This document shows, one piece after another, positions 34,710 to 44,183 of a stretch of 64,000 nucleotides of DNA. Position numbers and translations under genes: made by a program. This DNA is from Alphaproteobacteria bacterium. GTDB taxonomy: Bacteria > Pseudomonadota > Alphaproteobacteria > Micavibrionales > Micavibrionaceae. The stretch lies in the NCBI GenBank assembly GCA_017302165.1, contig JAFLCW010000001.1, positions 1,231,048 to 1,295,047 on the forward strand. The letters run 5' to 3'. The notes beneath the pieces are model-generated. The model had not been told where the DNA came from and did no database searches. It saw only the letters and a list, made by a program, of their open reading frames with translations. How positions within the stretch are numbered: the stretch's first letter is position 1; each line of letters starts with the position of its first letter.

Positions 34710-35521
34710 TGGCTGACGCCCCGGAGGTAAAAAGATGGACATTATCGGATACGATAATTGTATCGGTTATGCCTGCCATTGCTTACGGCGTTGCCTACTT
34801 TTTTGAGGCAGGCTATTTAAGCCATTTCGGGATTCCTGAGTTTTTAGTTTCAGTTTCCTTTGAAAGATTTTTTTATGCACTCTCAGTAATAGTGACGCTT
34901 TATATAGTGATAATAAATTTTCTCGATCCTATTTTTGAGTTTTTTCCTGAAAAACTAAAAAAAATAAATCCTAGCCATTACCTGTTCCTACTTCTTTTAC
35001 TGATAGTAATTTTAGGCGGTAGTTTTGGGATTATTATCAAAGGGTTTAATTGGTATTATTTGACTCTTCTCCTAGTTGGTGTGGTGGGTTTTTTCTTTGT
35101 GTTCATTTACCCTGCAATTGGTAAGAGTACTTTCAGTGAATATATACAAGAGCTGGATCGGATTGATGAAGCCGACAGGGAAAGACGCCGAAAAAGCCTA
35201 ACATCAAAACTGACCAATAAAGATTGGGGTGGTGCCTACATCGCTGCTTTATTTATCCTTTTAGTGTGCCCTCCCACATTTAAATTACTAGGATCATATA
35301 TCGCCCATAAAGAAAACAGCTTCTTAGTTACAAAAGTTGATAACGTTGAACTTGCTCTCATAAGAAAATACGGGGAAGACAGTATTCTTGTAGATTTCCA
35401 AAGAAAATGGAAAACGCTTTATAGCTGCGATCCCGTGTTTGGCAAAAAAATTATCATTAAAAAGATTTCAGACCAATCAATAATTTTTGATCAAGTTAAG
35501 CTGCTTAGGCAGGAGAGATAA
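34709..35521 (+). CDS. Polytopic membrane protein between higBA and the recombinase
   Basis: A 270-residue protein with about five membrane segments: near residues 15-35, 52-72, 90-110, 115-135 and 175-195. A charged cytoplasmic loop (ELDRIDEADRERRRKSLTSKL) lies before the last. The C-terminal 70 residues look soluble and beta-rich. The coding sequence is AT-richer than its neighbours. It overlaps the higA stop by one base and ends one base before the recombinase start. I recognise no family; a membrane-acting defence effector is only a possibility. Confidence 0.72.
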   Translation: MADAPEVKRWTLSDTIIVSVMPAIAYGVAYFFEAGYLSHFGIPEFLVSVSFERFFYALSVIVTLYIVIINFLDPIFEFFPEKLKKINPSHYLFLLLLLIVILGGSFGIIIKGFNWYYLTLLLVGVVGFFFVFIYPAIGKSTFSEYIQELDRIDEADRERRRKSLTSKLTNKDWGGAYIAALFILLVCPPTFKLLGSYIAHKENSFLVTKVDNVELALIRKYGEDSILVDFQRKWKTLYSCDPVFGKKIIIKKISDQSIIFDQVKLLRQER

Positions 35522-37045
35522 ATGAAAAAAGCAATCATTCTTGTCCGCGTGTCCAGCAAGGAACAGGAAGACGGCTTTTCGTTGGAAGCCCAGCTTGCCA
35601 ATTTGAAAACCTATGCCCAGCGCAAGGAACTGGATGTTATTCAGGTCTTTCGCATTATCGAGTCATCCACGAAAGGCCAGCGTCCTGAATTTGAAAGGAT
35701 GATCGACTTTATCCGCCAGCAGCCCCAGCGCATGGCCCTGATTGTCGATTGCGTTGACCGTTTACAGCGCAGCTTTACCCATACGCCCGTTCTGGATGCC
35801 CTGATGCGCGAAGACAAGCTGGAAATCCATTTTGTCCGCGAAGGCAATATTTTGGACAAAGACGCCACCAGCAGTCAGAAGCTGATGTGGAATATGGGCG
35901 TTGTCATGGCGCAATCCTATACCGATCAGCTTTCGGACAACGTAAAGCGCAGCGTCAAACACAAGATCAGCAAGGGCGAGTGCATTTATCAAGCACCGCT
36001 AGGCTATCTGAACGCCGTAGACACGGATTCCGGCCACAATACCGTTATACTCGACAAGGAACGCGCCTTTCTGGTTAAAAAGCTGTTCACCGAATATGCG
36101 ACTGGCACAGTATCGCTGCACGAACTGGCAAGACGGTCAAAGGACTGGGGCTTGCGAACGAAAAAGGGCCATCCGGTCAACGTCCAGACCCTTTCCAATA
36201 TGTTCCGCAACCCGTTCTATTACGGCATAATGCGCGTCAAGGAACAACTATATCCCCATGCCTATCCCGCCTTAATCGACAAAGCCCTGTATGAAGCCTG
36301 CGAACGGGTCTATAGCAAGCCGAACGCCAATAATGCGGCCCCAGCCACCAGCGACCTTCCCTTTACCCTGAACGGGCTGATTTCGTGCGCCCTGACGGGT
36401 CGCCGGGTATCCTGCGATCTGAAAAAGGGCAAATATGTTTACCTGATCACCCGCGATCCTAAGGACACGGCAAAGAAAATCTGGATACCGGAAAAAGTCG
36501 TCATGGATCAGATCAGGGACGTTATCCATTCCATCACCATCCCGCAGGACGTTCTGGAACCGATAGTCGATTACCTGCGCCAGAGCCATGAAACCGAAAC
36601 TCAGCATTATCAGGACACGGTTATAGCCCTGCAACAGGAAGCCGCCGATCTAACCAAGAAACTAAGCCGCCTGACCGACTGCCTACTGGACGGGAGTATT
36701 ACTAAGGACATCTATGCCCAGAAGCATGATGAACTGCAAAATCGCCGGATGGAAATTAACCAGATTTTAGAAAAGAACACGGCTGGGGATGGGCAATTCA
36801 AAATCGCCTTGTCTACCTTGCTTTCCCTGTCTTCCCGGATCGGGCCGTTGTTTGACGGTTCGACACCGGCAGAAAAACGTCGCCTGATAGGGTTTGTATT
36901 TACGAACTTGGAAATGGAAGGCTCAAAGCTGCGGTTTTCCTTGCGAAAACCCTTCGACCTGTTTGTCGATCTAAGCCATTGTAAAGATTGGCGTCCCCTA
37001 CGGGATTCGAACCCGTGTTGCCTCCGTGAAAGGGAGGCGTCCTAG
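35522..37045 (+). CDS. Large serine recombinase (integrase) reading into tRNA-Glu
   Basis: A 507-residue serine integrase. The N-terminal resolvase domain starts KKAIILVRVSSKEQEDGFSL with the catalytic serine at residue 11 or 12, and continues with R-rich AALIVDCVDRLQR-type sequence. The recombinase domain follows (GYLNAVDTDSG...LRTKKGHPVNVQTLSNMFRNPFYYG), then a reduced zinc-ribbon-like region (ISCALTGRRVSCDL) and a coiled coil (residues about 360-420). The last 18 codons (from 36989) are the antisense of tRNA-Glu (WRPLRDSNPC...), so the stop is supplied by the attachment site. This marks the right end of the element. Confidence 0.92.
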   Translation: MKKAIILVRVSSKEQEDGFSLEAQLANLKTYAQRKELDVIQVFRIIESSTKGQRPEFERMIDFIRQQPQRMALIVDCVDRLQRSFTHTPVLDALMREDKLEIHFVREGNILDKDATSSQKLMWNMGVVMAQSYTDQLSDNVKRSVKHKISKGECIYQAPLGYLNAVDTDSGHNTVILDKERAFLVKKLFTEYATGTVSLHELARRSKDWGLRTKKGHPVNVQTLSNMFRNPFYYGIMRVKEQLYPHAYPALIDKALYEACERVYSKPNANNAAPATSDLPFTLNGLISCALTGRRVSCDLKKGKYVYLITRDPKDTAKKIWIPEKVVMDQIRDVIHSITIPQDVLEPIVDYLRQSHETETQHYQDTVIALQQEAADLTKKLSRLTDCLLDGSITKDIYAQKHDELQNRRMEINQILEKNTAGDGQFKIALSTLLSLSSRIGPLFDGSTPAEKRRLIGFVFTNLEMEGSKLRFSLRKPFDLFVDLSHCKDWRPLRDSNPCCLREREAS

Positions 37046-37064
37046 GCCTCTAGACGAAGGGGAC
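36989..37064 (-). tRNA. tRNA-Glu (TTC)
   Basis: A 76-base cloverleaf on the minus strand with encoded CCA. The acceptor stem GTCCCCT pairs with AGGGGAC, the anticodon loop is CTTTCAC (anticodon TTC), and the T loop is TTCGAAT. The recombinase gene on the other strand overlaps its 3' 57 bases, so this is the attachment site of the island, with the intact tRNA retained. Confidence 0.97.
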
Positions 37065-37179
37065 GTCTGAAAGGGCACAATAGATGGCTGGTTTTTAAGG
37101 GGTTGAGGGTTAAAAATCAAGTGTTCTTTTTGGGCGTCTAACTAAAAAATGAGGCCTTATGCCCACACCCGCCTCGCCC

Positions 37180-39012
37180 TTATGCCCGGCAGACATGAGA
37201 GAGCGTAATTTCAACGGTTTCGCGGCCTTGCCAGCGGTTTAGATCCAGAACGCCCAGTATTGTCAAGGCACCTTGCCGGGAAGCCCGAAGCAGGGCTTCG
37301 CCGTCCGGTGTACTGGCGCCCTGCCATAGTTTCAGGCGAACCCGCGCACCACCCTCCCAGTCTGACACATCCGCGAAAATATGACGCTCATTCACAACAC
37401 GTGCCTGATGCACGCGTATCTGGCGGAACAGAAAAACAGGGGCTGAATTATCCCTTCCATACGGCCCCGCACGTTCCAGAAGATAGAAAAAATCAAGTGA
37501 CGCGGCCGCCCGAACAGATACAACCCCGGCAACATCAAGATGATTGCGTGTTACTAACATTTTTGTCTGATCAGACACAATATGCTCAAGCGATGTGATC
37601 AGCGACGCCAGCTTGTCATCGCGAACCGTCAACCCGGCCGCCATCGCATGCCCCCCGCCCTTGATGATGACCTCTTGGTCTTGAAGCAAGCGAAAGCACG
37701 CGCCTAAATCAATGCCTTCGACAGATCGCCCAGATCCACCCCATACCACGCCATTGGTTTCATCCCCAGCAATGCTTAAGGCAAGGGCAGGTTTCGAAAA
37801 CCTCTCTTTGATTTTAGACGCCACCAGCCCACGAACCCCTTCGTGCCAATCCGGATGATGTAAAATAATGATTGGACGATCTTGGAGATTTTGACGCGCC
37901 ACCATGTCGATGGCTTGATCCACCATCTGTTTTTCAACAACCTTGCGCTCATCGTTGCATTGACCCATTAAAATGGCATAGCCCGTGGCTTGATCCCTGT
38001 CTGTGGTAGACAGGCATTCAAACCCGATGCGCGAATTATGCATCCTCGAGACAGCATTGATATGCGGCCCCAGCGTGTATCCTAGGTCTTTGACATTCAC
38101 GTGTTGACCCAGACCAGCTTGTTGTTTCAAGGCGAATAATCCGTGATTTTTACCTTCGGATATTTTTTCAACGCCTTTGAACACGAACGCACGATTAAGC
38201 CCGATAAGCGGTACCATGTCACATACGGTGCCCAAGGCCACCAGATCCAGCAAAGCGATAAGATCAGGTTCTGGTATCTGACGGTTTTTGAAAAAATCTT
38301 GATCACGAAGCGCGCGGTTCAACGCCACACATATCATATACACAACGCCGCACGCCGCCAGATAGGTTAAGCCCGAAGAATCGTCTTTTCGTTTAGGGTC
38401 AACGATTACATCGGCGGGGGGGAATGTTTCTGCGGGGTCATGGTGATCCGCGATACCCACACGAAGACCGATGGATTTTGCATAGGTAATGGGGGCATGC
38501 GCCGTAATGCCGCAATCCATCAACACAACACAAGATGCACCTTGGGATTTCAACGTATCAAAGGCGTGAATATTGGGACCGTACCCTTCCTTAAGCCGGT
38601 CTGGAATATAAACAGGAATATGATCAACCCCGACGGCTTTAAGATAGCGGTAGAAAATTGCTGATGATGTTGCCCCATCCACGTCAAAATCAGCCAGAAT
38701 ACCGATCGTCTCACCTGTTATGATGGCCGAAGACAACATATCTACCATTCCGGCCATACCCGCCATAGAGAGTGGATCAGGCATCGCATTTTTCAAGGTT
38801 GGATAAAGATAGGTTTGGACATCGGATTCACCAATATTTTGACGGTATAATAAACGCGCCAAAATTTCTGGCACCTGATATGCCTGGACAAGACGGCGAA
38901 TATATTCTGCGTCAACCGGGGTTTCTTTGACGGTCAATCCCGATAACGTCAGAAGATCAGAAGACGAGGACATTTGTACACTATGAGTCATGGTCGTGGA
39001 TGGCTGGGTCAT
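37180..39012 (-). CDS. recJ: Single-stranded-DNA-specific exonuclease RecJ
   Basis: A 610-residue DHH-family 5'-3' exonuclease used in recombination and mismatch repair. The metal motifs are ILADFDVDGATSSAIF, VLMDCGITA, and GIADHHDPAE (DHH); DHHA1 features include GPHINAVSRM and GGGHAMAAGL, and the C-terminal OB fold follows. The GPxINAxGR motif reads GPHINAVSRM here, a departure from the usual RINA-GR. Start ATG at 39012. It follows glpX by three bases in a hom-glpX-recJ operon. Confidence 0.94.
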   Translation of the reverse strand: MTQPSTTMTHSVQMSSSSDLLTLSGLTVKETPVDAEYIRRLVQAYQVPEILARLLYRQNIGESDVQTYLYPTLKNAMPDPLSMAGMAGMVDMLSSAIITGETIGILADFDVDGATSSAIFYRYLKAVGVDHIPVYIPDRLKEGYGPNIHAFDTLKSQGASCVVLMDCGITAHAPITYAKSIGLRVGIADHHDPAETFPPADVIVDPKRKDDSSGLTYLAACGVVYMICVALNRALRDQDFFKNRQIPEPDLIALLDLVALGTVCDMVPLIGLNRAFVFKGVEKISEGKNHGLFALKQQAGLGQHVNVKDLGYTLGPHINAVSRMHNSRIGFECLSTTDRDQATGYAILMGQCNDERKVVEKQMVDQAIDMVARQNLQDRPIIILHHPDWHEGVRGLVASKIKERFSKPALALSIAGDETNGVVWGGSGRSVEGIDLGACFRLLQDQEVIIKGGGHAMAAGLTVRDDKLASLITSLEHIVSDQTKMLVTRNHLDVAGVVSVRAAASLDFFYLLERAGPYGRDNSAPVFLFRQIRVHQARVVNERHIFADVSDWEGGARVRLKLWQGASTPDGEALLRASRQGALTILGVLDLNRWQGRETVEITLSHVCRA

Positions 39013-39015
39013 CGG

Positions 39016-40023
39016 TTAGGTGCCTGATGACAGGTCACCCTTACGTTTAAAATTATGCGTTGATTGAATACGGCGCACCGTGCCGGATTTTGACCGCATG
39101 ATAATGGAATGTGTGATGGCACCGCCGGGAAAACGCCGCACGCCCGGCAACATGGTGCCTGTTGTTACCCCGGTCGCCGCAAACATCACATTGTGCGGCT
39201 TGGCAAGGTCATCCGTTGTATAGATTTTGTTTAAATCGGTGATCCCCCAGCGTTCGGCGCGGGCGCGTTCATCATCATTTCTAAAAATCAAACGCCCCAA
39301 CATATGCCCCCCCACACATTGAAGCGCGGCGGCAGATAATACGCCTTCGGGCGCGCCGCCACTGCCGACATAGACATCAATCCCACTTTCGGGGTCGGTG
39401 GTGGCGATAACGGCACTGACATCCCCGTCTTGGATTAATGAAATGCGCGCGCCAGCGGCACGGACATCCCGGACAAGGTGTTCATGACGCGGGCGATCCA
39501 GAATACAGACGAGCAAATCTTCCACCTGCGCGGATTTAGCCTTGGCAATTTTCTTCAAGACGTCTGCCATCGGGGCGTCAAGATCCAGCGCAGAGAGATC
39601 AACGCCCGGCCCCACGGCCAATTTCTGCATATACACATCCGGGGCGTTTAGAAACCCGTCTTCGTCAGCCATGGCCAGAACGGCAATGGCGTTCTGCCCC
39701 CCCTTGGCAGTGATGGTCGTTCCCTCAAGCGGATCAAGGGCGATATCCACCTTGGGCCCAGTGCCGTTACCGACTTTTTCACCGATATAAAGCATGGGGG
39801 CTTCATCACGCTCCCCCTCGCCGATCACGACTCGCCCTTGAATGGATAAAGAATTAAGTGTCAGACGCATGGCATCTACGGCAGATTTATCAGCCGCGTC
39901 TTCGTCCCCACGTCCCACCGTTCGAGAGGCGGCGAGTGCCGCGGCCTCGGTCACACGGACAGCCTCTAGCGCGAGGTTTCGATCCATACTCTCATCATAG
40001 ACTTCAGACAAAACAGGTTTCAT
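39016..40023 (-). CDS. glpX: Class II fructose-1,6-bisphosphatase GlpX
   Basis: A 335-residue metal-dependent phosphatase of the Li-sensitive fold. Motifs: VGRGDEDAADKSAVDAMR, VVIGEGERDEAPMLYIGE, IALDPLEGT (the DPLEGT metal motif) and IDVYVGSGGAPEGVLSAAA. It makes fructose-6-phosphate in gluconeogenesis, complementing the tkt-gap-fba genes at the other end of the window. It overlaps hom by 4 bp. Confidence 0.95.
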   Translation of the reverse strand: MKPVLSEVYDESMDRNLALEAVRVTEAAALAASRTVGRGDEDAADKSAVDAMRLTLNSLSIQGRVVIGEGERDEAPMLYIGEKVGNGTGPKVDIALDPLEGTTITAKGGQNAIAVLAMADEDGFLNAPDVYMQKLAVGPGVDLSALDLDAPMADVLKKIAKAKSAQVEDLLVCILDRPRHEHLVRDVRAAGARISLIQDGDVSAVIATTDPESGIDVYVGSGGAPEGVLSAAALQCVGGHMLGRLIFRNDDERARAERWGITDLNKIYTTDDLAKPHNVMFAATGVTTGTMLPGVRRFPGGAITHSIIMRSKSGTVRRIQSTHNFKRKGDLSSGT

Positions 40024-41315
40024 GAAATGTCCTTAATCATTAATTGTGTCGGGGGTGACGCCATAAAAGACAATCGCGCCATTTTCGCATACGCAGACGC
40101 CATATCGGATTCGTTTGTTTCATGCGTGATCATGACAACGGATACGGCCTGATCCGGGTTTCGCCCTCGCTGAATCATGGATTCAATAGAAATATGATGG
40201 TCTTTTAGAATAGAGGAGATTTCGGCAATGACCCCGGCTTGATCCTTGACGCGTAAATGCATGTAAAAGCGAGATGATATTTCTTGGGGTTTGATCATAC
40301 TGGCGGATGCCAAACGATCAACCGACACACCAAACAGAGGACGGGTTTTGCCCTGTGCCAGATCAATGATGTCAGACACAATCGCCGAAGCCGTCGGGTC
40401 TGCTCCCGCCCCCCGCCCCGACATCATACCTTGACCCGCAAAATCCGTTTCATAAAAGACGGCATTATAAACACCTTCCACATTCCCCAAGGTGCTGGAA
40501 GACGGCACCAGGCAGGGCATCACCTTCTGCCAGACCTTGCCATCATGACACTTCGCCATACCCAGCAGTTTAATGCGGTACCCCAATTCACCGGCATATT
40601 GAATATCGGACGGGGTCAGATGCGAAATACCTGTGATTGGCATGTGTGAAAATTGTGGCATCACACCAAAGGCCATACTGGACAGCAAACATAGCTTGTG
40701 GCCTGTATCAATACCGTCAATATCAAAACTGGGGTCGGATTCTGCATAGCCTTTCGTTTGGGCTTCGGCCAGCACATCCTTAAAAGAACGATCCGAAAGC
40801 CGCATCTCCGTCAGGATATAATTACAGGTGCCATTCAAAATGCCGTACAGCGCGCGAATATGATTCCCCGCGAGCCCCTCACGAAAAGCCTTGATGATTG
40901 GAATACCACCTGCGACAGCCGCTTCACACAACACACTCACGTTATGATGTTCGGCCAGCCGCGCAAGAGAGGTGCCGTGATGTGCCAGCATGGCCTTGTT
41001 GGCGGTAATCAGATGTTTACCAGAGGCGAGGGACTTATGCGCAAGATCAAGAGATATCCCCCCTTCCCCGCCAATCACTTCGACAATCGCAGAAATATCT
41101 GCCCGCTCCGTCATGTCACGAGCATCCGTTACCCATGAAACCCCGGATAGATCAACACCCCGATTTTTTTGGGCGTCACGCGCACTAACCGCCACAACAT
41201 CAATCTGGCGTCCAGCACGCGATGTGACTAAATCGGCGTTATCGCGTAACATACGGATCACGCCAAGCCCAACAGTTCCCAGACCTGCAATCCCGATGCG
41301 TAAAGGCGTTGTCAT
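40020..41315 (-). CDS. hom: Homoserine dehydrogenase
   Basis: A 431-residue NAD(P)-dependent enzyme of the aspartate pathway to threonine and methionine. It has the Rossmann start GIAGLGTVGLGV, the catalytic region GTCNYILTEM and SDPSFDIDGIDTGHKLCLL, and a C-terminal ACT domain (about residues 350-430, FYMHLRVKDQAGVIAEISSIL) for threonine feedback. It is the first gene of hom-glpX-recJ; the OmpA-like lipoprotein gene lies 17 bases upstream on the same strand. Confidence 0.95.
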   Translation of the reverse strand: MTTPLRIGIAGLGTVGLGVIRMLRDNADLVTSRAGRQIDVVAVSARDAQKNRGVDLSGVSWVTDARDMTERADISAIVEVIGGEGGISLDLAHKSLASGKHLITANKAMLAHHGTSLARLAEHHNVSVLCEAAVAGGIPIIKAFREGLAGNHIRALYGILNGTCNYILTEMRLSDRSFKDVLAEAQTKGYAESDPSFDIDGIDTGHKLCLLSSMAFGVMPQFSHMPITGISHLTPSDIQYAGELGYRIKLLGMAKCHDGKVWQKVMPCLVPSSSTLGNVEGVYNAVFYETDFAGQGMMSGRGAGADPTASAIVSDIIDLAQGKTRPLFGVSVDRLASASMIKPQEISSRFYMHLRVKDQAGVIAEISSILKDHHISIESMIQRGRNPDQAVSVVMITHETNESDMASAYAKMARLSFMASPPTQLMIKDIS

Positions 41316-41332
41316 GATATTCCTATATAAAT

Positions 41333-42247
41333 TTACGGTGTGCCTGCCCCGCCGGTATAAATATCCACGCGGCGGGCTTCGGCTTCGCTTCCATTGGCCG
41401 GGGGTTTGGTATCTCCCCAGCTTAAAGTTTTGATTTTTTCCGGAGGGACGCCATTTTGAATAAGGTTATTCGAGACCGCCACCGCACGGTTCATCGATTG
41501 CTTTAGGTTTAAAATACGCGCTTGAACGGGGTCGCTTGTTTGCGCACGTGAACTGGCGTGACCTTCGATGCTGATACGTGCCACCGGCGCGAATTTCGCT
41601 TCTTCTGCCACTTGGCTTAAGATACGACGATCTTCGGAATCAAGACGCGAAGACCCGTGCGCAAAATATATCTTTGAGGGCATGGATCCCCCGCCAGCTG
41701 AAGAATATTTTTGACCTTCTATGGGTCCGGTGTAAGACGGTGCGGACTCTATCAAACGATCACTGCCCCCCATATACGCCGCGCCGGGTGCCACATAAGA
41801 CCCTGCATAAAGACCTGAGCCAGAACTGCCGCCCATTTCATCGAGTGGAAAAATGGTCACGCGCGAATCCTGCGCTGAAGGCATCCCCCCCATATTCTGT
41901 TGCCACGCCGAAGACCCGGACGAAGATGTGCCGGACATATCATCCCCGTCAGGCCGATAAATCTGCACGCGGTTACGGCTGGATTGGCTCGCCATTTTGA
42001 ACAGCTCATCTTCTGTTGGCATCCCGGCAGAGGCAGGTGATGTCGCCGATGTTTCCTGCGCCGTCGTAGAACTTTCAGTAGCAACCTGGGTAACAGATAC
42101 AGATGGCGATTCCTCTTCTTCAACCCCTATCCACGGCATACGGCTTCCGACCCAGCTGGATGAACTACACGCAGACAGGCATAATAGGCATCCTCCTATC
42201 CAAATCAGGCGGAGGGCGGATAATGTCTTTTCGGCGGTCTGTGTCAT
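41333..42247 (-). CDS. OmpA-family lipoprotein
   Basis: A 304-residue outer-membrane lipoprotein. I start it at the ATG at 42247 because AAGG stands four to five bases upstream. A signal sequence ends in the lipobox LCLSAC (Cys near residue 28), a long Ser/Thr/Gly/Met-rich linker (about 30-190) follows, and the C-terminal OmpA domain has IYFAHGSSRLDSEDRRIL, ISIEGHASS and the peptidoglycan-binding LKQSMNRAVAVSNNLIQNGV...ARRVDIY. It tethers the outer membrane to peptidoglycan. Confidence 0.87.
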   Translation of the reverse strand: MTQTAEKTLSALRLIWIGGCLLCLSACSSSSWVGSRMPWIGVEEEESPSVSVTQVATESSTTAQETSATSPASAGMPTEDELFKMASQSSRNRVQIYRPDGDDMSGTSSSGSSAWQQNMGGMPSAQDSRVTIFPLDEMGGSSGSGLYAGSYVAPGAAYMGGSDRLIESAPSYTGPIEGQKYSSAGGGSMPSKIYFAHGSSRLDSEDRRILSQVAEEAKFAPVARISIEGHASSRAQTSDPVQARILNLKQSMNRAVAVSNNLIQNGVPPEKIKTLSWGDTKPPANGSEAEARRVDIYTGGAGTP

Positions 42248-42385
42248 AGGCACCTTCATTACATACAAAAACATGGGTGTTATCGTGTCGGAATTATGTC
42301 CCGGACGCAAGAGCCGCGTTCTGCGTGATCCTTATTGTTTTTATTGCCTTTTATCCCATTCAAAGGCAATGTACATGCTCTGACA

Positions 42386-44182
42386 ATGACCCAACGAAAA
42401 TCACCCTCTGAATCACACCATACCGCCTCTGCATCCGCTCTGGATACGGCAGAATTGGGCGCAATTATGATGTCGGTCTTGAACCGGGTACAGCCTTTGG
42501 TATCCGCCAGTTTGGAAAAAGCGGGCAAAGCCCTGAGCCACGACCCGCTAGATATCCGTAATGCCTACATCGATTTTATGAAATCTTTGCTGGCAAATCC
42601 CGAAAAAATGGCCAACCTGCAACTGCAATATTGGCAGAACTGGATGGCGATATGGGAAAATGTATGGAAAAAATACCAAGGCGAACCCCTAGAGGATATC
42701 TATAAGCCTGAAACGGGCGATAAACGTTTTAAATCAGCAGAATGGCAAAACAACCTCTTATTTGACTTTATCAAACAATCCTACCTCATGACCCGGCAAT
42801 GGATGGATCAGACCATTCAAAATACCCCGGATATGGAGGACGGCCAACAAGATCGCCTTCGGTTTTCGGCAAGGCAATTTGCGGATGCCCTTTCGCCCAC
42901 CAATTTTGTTCTGACCAACCCGGATGTTCTGCGTGAGACCATACGCACGGGTGGTGAAAATCTAGTGCGGGGGTTCGAAAATCTGCTCTCCGATATGGAA
43001 CGCGGCCAAGGTGATCTCAAAATAAGCACCACTAATTATAAGGCCTTCGAAGTCGGCCGAAATCTTGCCACAACGCCGGGGAGCGTGGTGTATCAGAATG
43101 ACCTGATCCAGCTTATTCAATACACGTCCACCACAGACAAGGTGTATGCGCGCCCCCTACTCATCATCCCGCCCTGGATTAATAAATATTATATTTTGGA
43201 TATGCGGCCTGAAAATTCATTTGTGAAGTGGCTGGTGGATCAAGGACACACAGTTTTCATGGTGTCATGGATCAACCCAGACAAAACATATGCTGACCGT
43301 ACCTTTGAAGATTACATGCAAGGCGGCATTCTGGATGCCTTGACATTCATCGAACACCGGACGGGGTCAACCGATACCAATGTTATCGGATATTGCATCG
43401 GCGGCACGCTTTTGACCATGACACTGGCATGGATGAAGGCACAGAATCAGGATCACCGAATTGCATCAGCCACGTTTTTAACAACATTAATTGATTTTGA
43501 GAATGCCGGCGACCTTAAATTATTTGCGGATAACAAGGCGATTTCTTTTCTGGATGATGCCATTCAGGAAAATGGTGTGTTGCCGGGAAGTTATCTATCC
43601 AACACGTTCAGTGCCCTTCGTGCCAACGACTTGATCTGGTCGTTTGTGATTAATAACTATCTGATGGGCAAGGAACCCTTCCCGTTTGATTTGCTCTATT
43701 GGAATGATGATTCAACCAACATGCCGGGCGTGCTTCATCTTCATTATTTACGCGCCATGTACCGGGATAATTTACTGGTGAAACCCGGCGGCATGTCGTT
43801 GGCGGGTTCGGCGCTAGATGTCAGAACCATTGATACGCCCGCTTTTTTTCTCTCCACGCGGGAAGATCATATTGCGCCGTGGAAGGCAACCTATGCCGGG
43901 GCACGTCTGTTTTCGGGGCCGGTTGATTTTACACTGGCGGCCTCTGGTCACATTGCGGGTGTCGTGAATCCACCTACCGGGAAAAAATATTGTTTTTGGG
44001 AAAGCGCCCATCTGCCCGAAGATCCTAAGGCGTGGATGAAGCAAGCCGTAGAAAAACCCGGGTCATGGTGGACATACTGGCAGACATGGATTGAGCCTTT
44101 TGCCGGGGAAAAAGTTGAGAAAAGAGAGATCATGAACGCCATTGAACCCGCCCCCGGTTCCTATGTCCGGCGTCAGGCTTAA
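42386..44182 (+). CDS. phaC: Class I polyhydroxyalkanoate synthase
   Basis: A 598-residue PHA polymerase. The N-terminal PhaC domain has DPLDIRNAYIDFM and WQNWMAIWENVWKKYQGE; the alpha/beta-hydrolase part contains LLIIPPWINKYYILDM, the lipase-box-like GYCIGGT with the catalytic Cys near residue 337, the Asp in STREDHIAPW and the His in ASGHIAGVVNPP. It joins 3-hydroxyacyl-CoA units into storage polymer. Two depolymerase-type genes are found at 52-55 kb. The start is chosen at the ATG at 42386; no strong ribosome site is seen. Confidence 0.94.
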   Translation: MTQRKSPSESHHTASASALDTAELGAIMMSVLNRVQPLVSASLEKAGKALSHDPLDIRNAYIDFMKSLLANPEKMANLQLQYWQNWMAIWENVWKKYQGEPLEDIYKPETGDKRFKSAEWQNNLLFDFIKQSYLMTRQWMDQTIQNTPDMEDGQQDRLRFSARQFADALSPTNFVLTNPDVLRETIRTGGENLVRGFENLLSDMERGQGDLKISTTNYKAFEVGRNLATTPGSVVYQNDLIQLIQYTSTTDKVYARPLLIIPPWINKYYILDMRPENSFVKWLVDQGHTVFMVSWINPDKTYADRTFEDYMQGGILDALTFIEHRTGSTDTNVIGYCIGGTLLTMTLAWMKAQNQDHRIASATFLTTLIDFENAGDLKLFADNKAISFLDDAIQENGVLPGSYLSNTFSALRANDLIWSFVINNYLMGKEPFPFDLLYWNDDSTNMPGVLHLHYLRAMYRDNLLVKPGGMSLAGSALDVRTIDTPAFFLSTREDHIAPWKATYAGARLFSGPVDFTLAASGHIAGVVNPPTGKKYCFWESAHLPEDPKAWMKQAVEKPGSWWTYWQTWIEPFAGEKVEKREIMNAIEPAPGSYVRRQA

Positions 44183-44183
44183 G

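Larger units (their letters stand above)
26428..36995. mobile_element. Integrated element at tRNA-Glu with serine recombinase and defence cargo
   Basis: About 10.6 kb between two copies of ATTGGCGTC (26428-26436 and 36987-36995), the right one being the tRNA-Glu 3' end. Contents in order: AT-hook-like protein, small ORF, SpoVG-like protein, gene II-like replication protein, AbiF with upstream RNA candidate, ISP-type restriction-modification, membrane protein, HigBA, membrane protein, serine recombinase. All genes point the same way toward the tRNA. The left boundary rests on a 9-base match and is tentative; the right one is well supported by the recombinase overlapping the tRNA. Confidence 0.6.

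Noticed and set aside
36004..37045. The recombinase C-terminus (WRPLRDSNPC...) as a functional domain
   Set aside because: These residues are just the translated antisense strand of tRNA-Glu.
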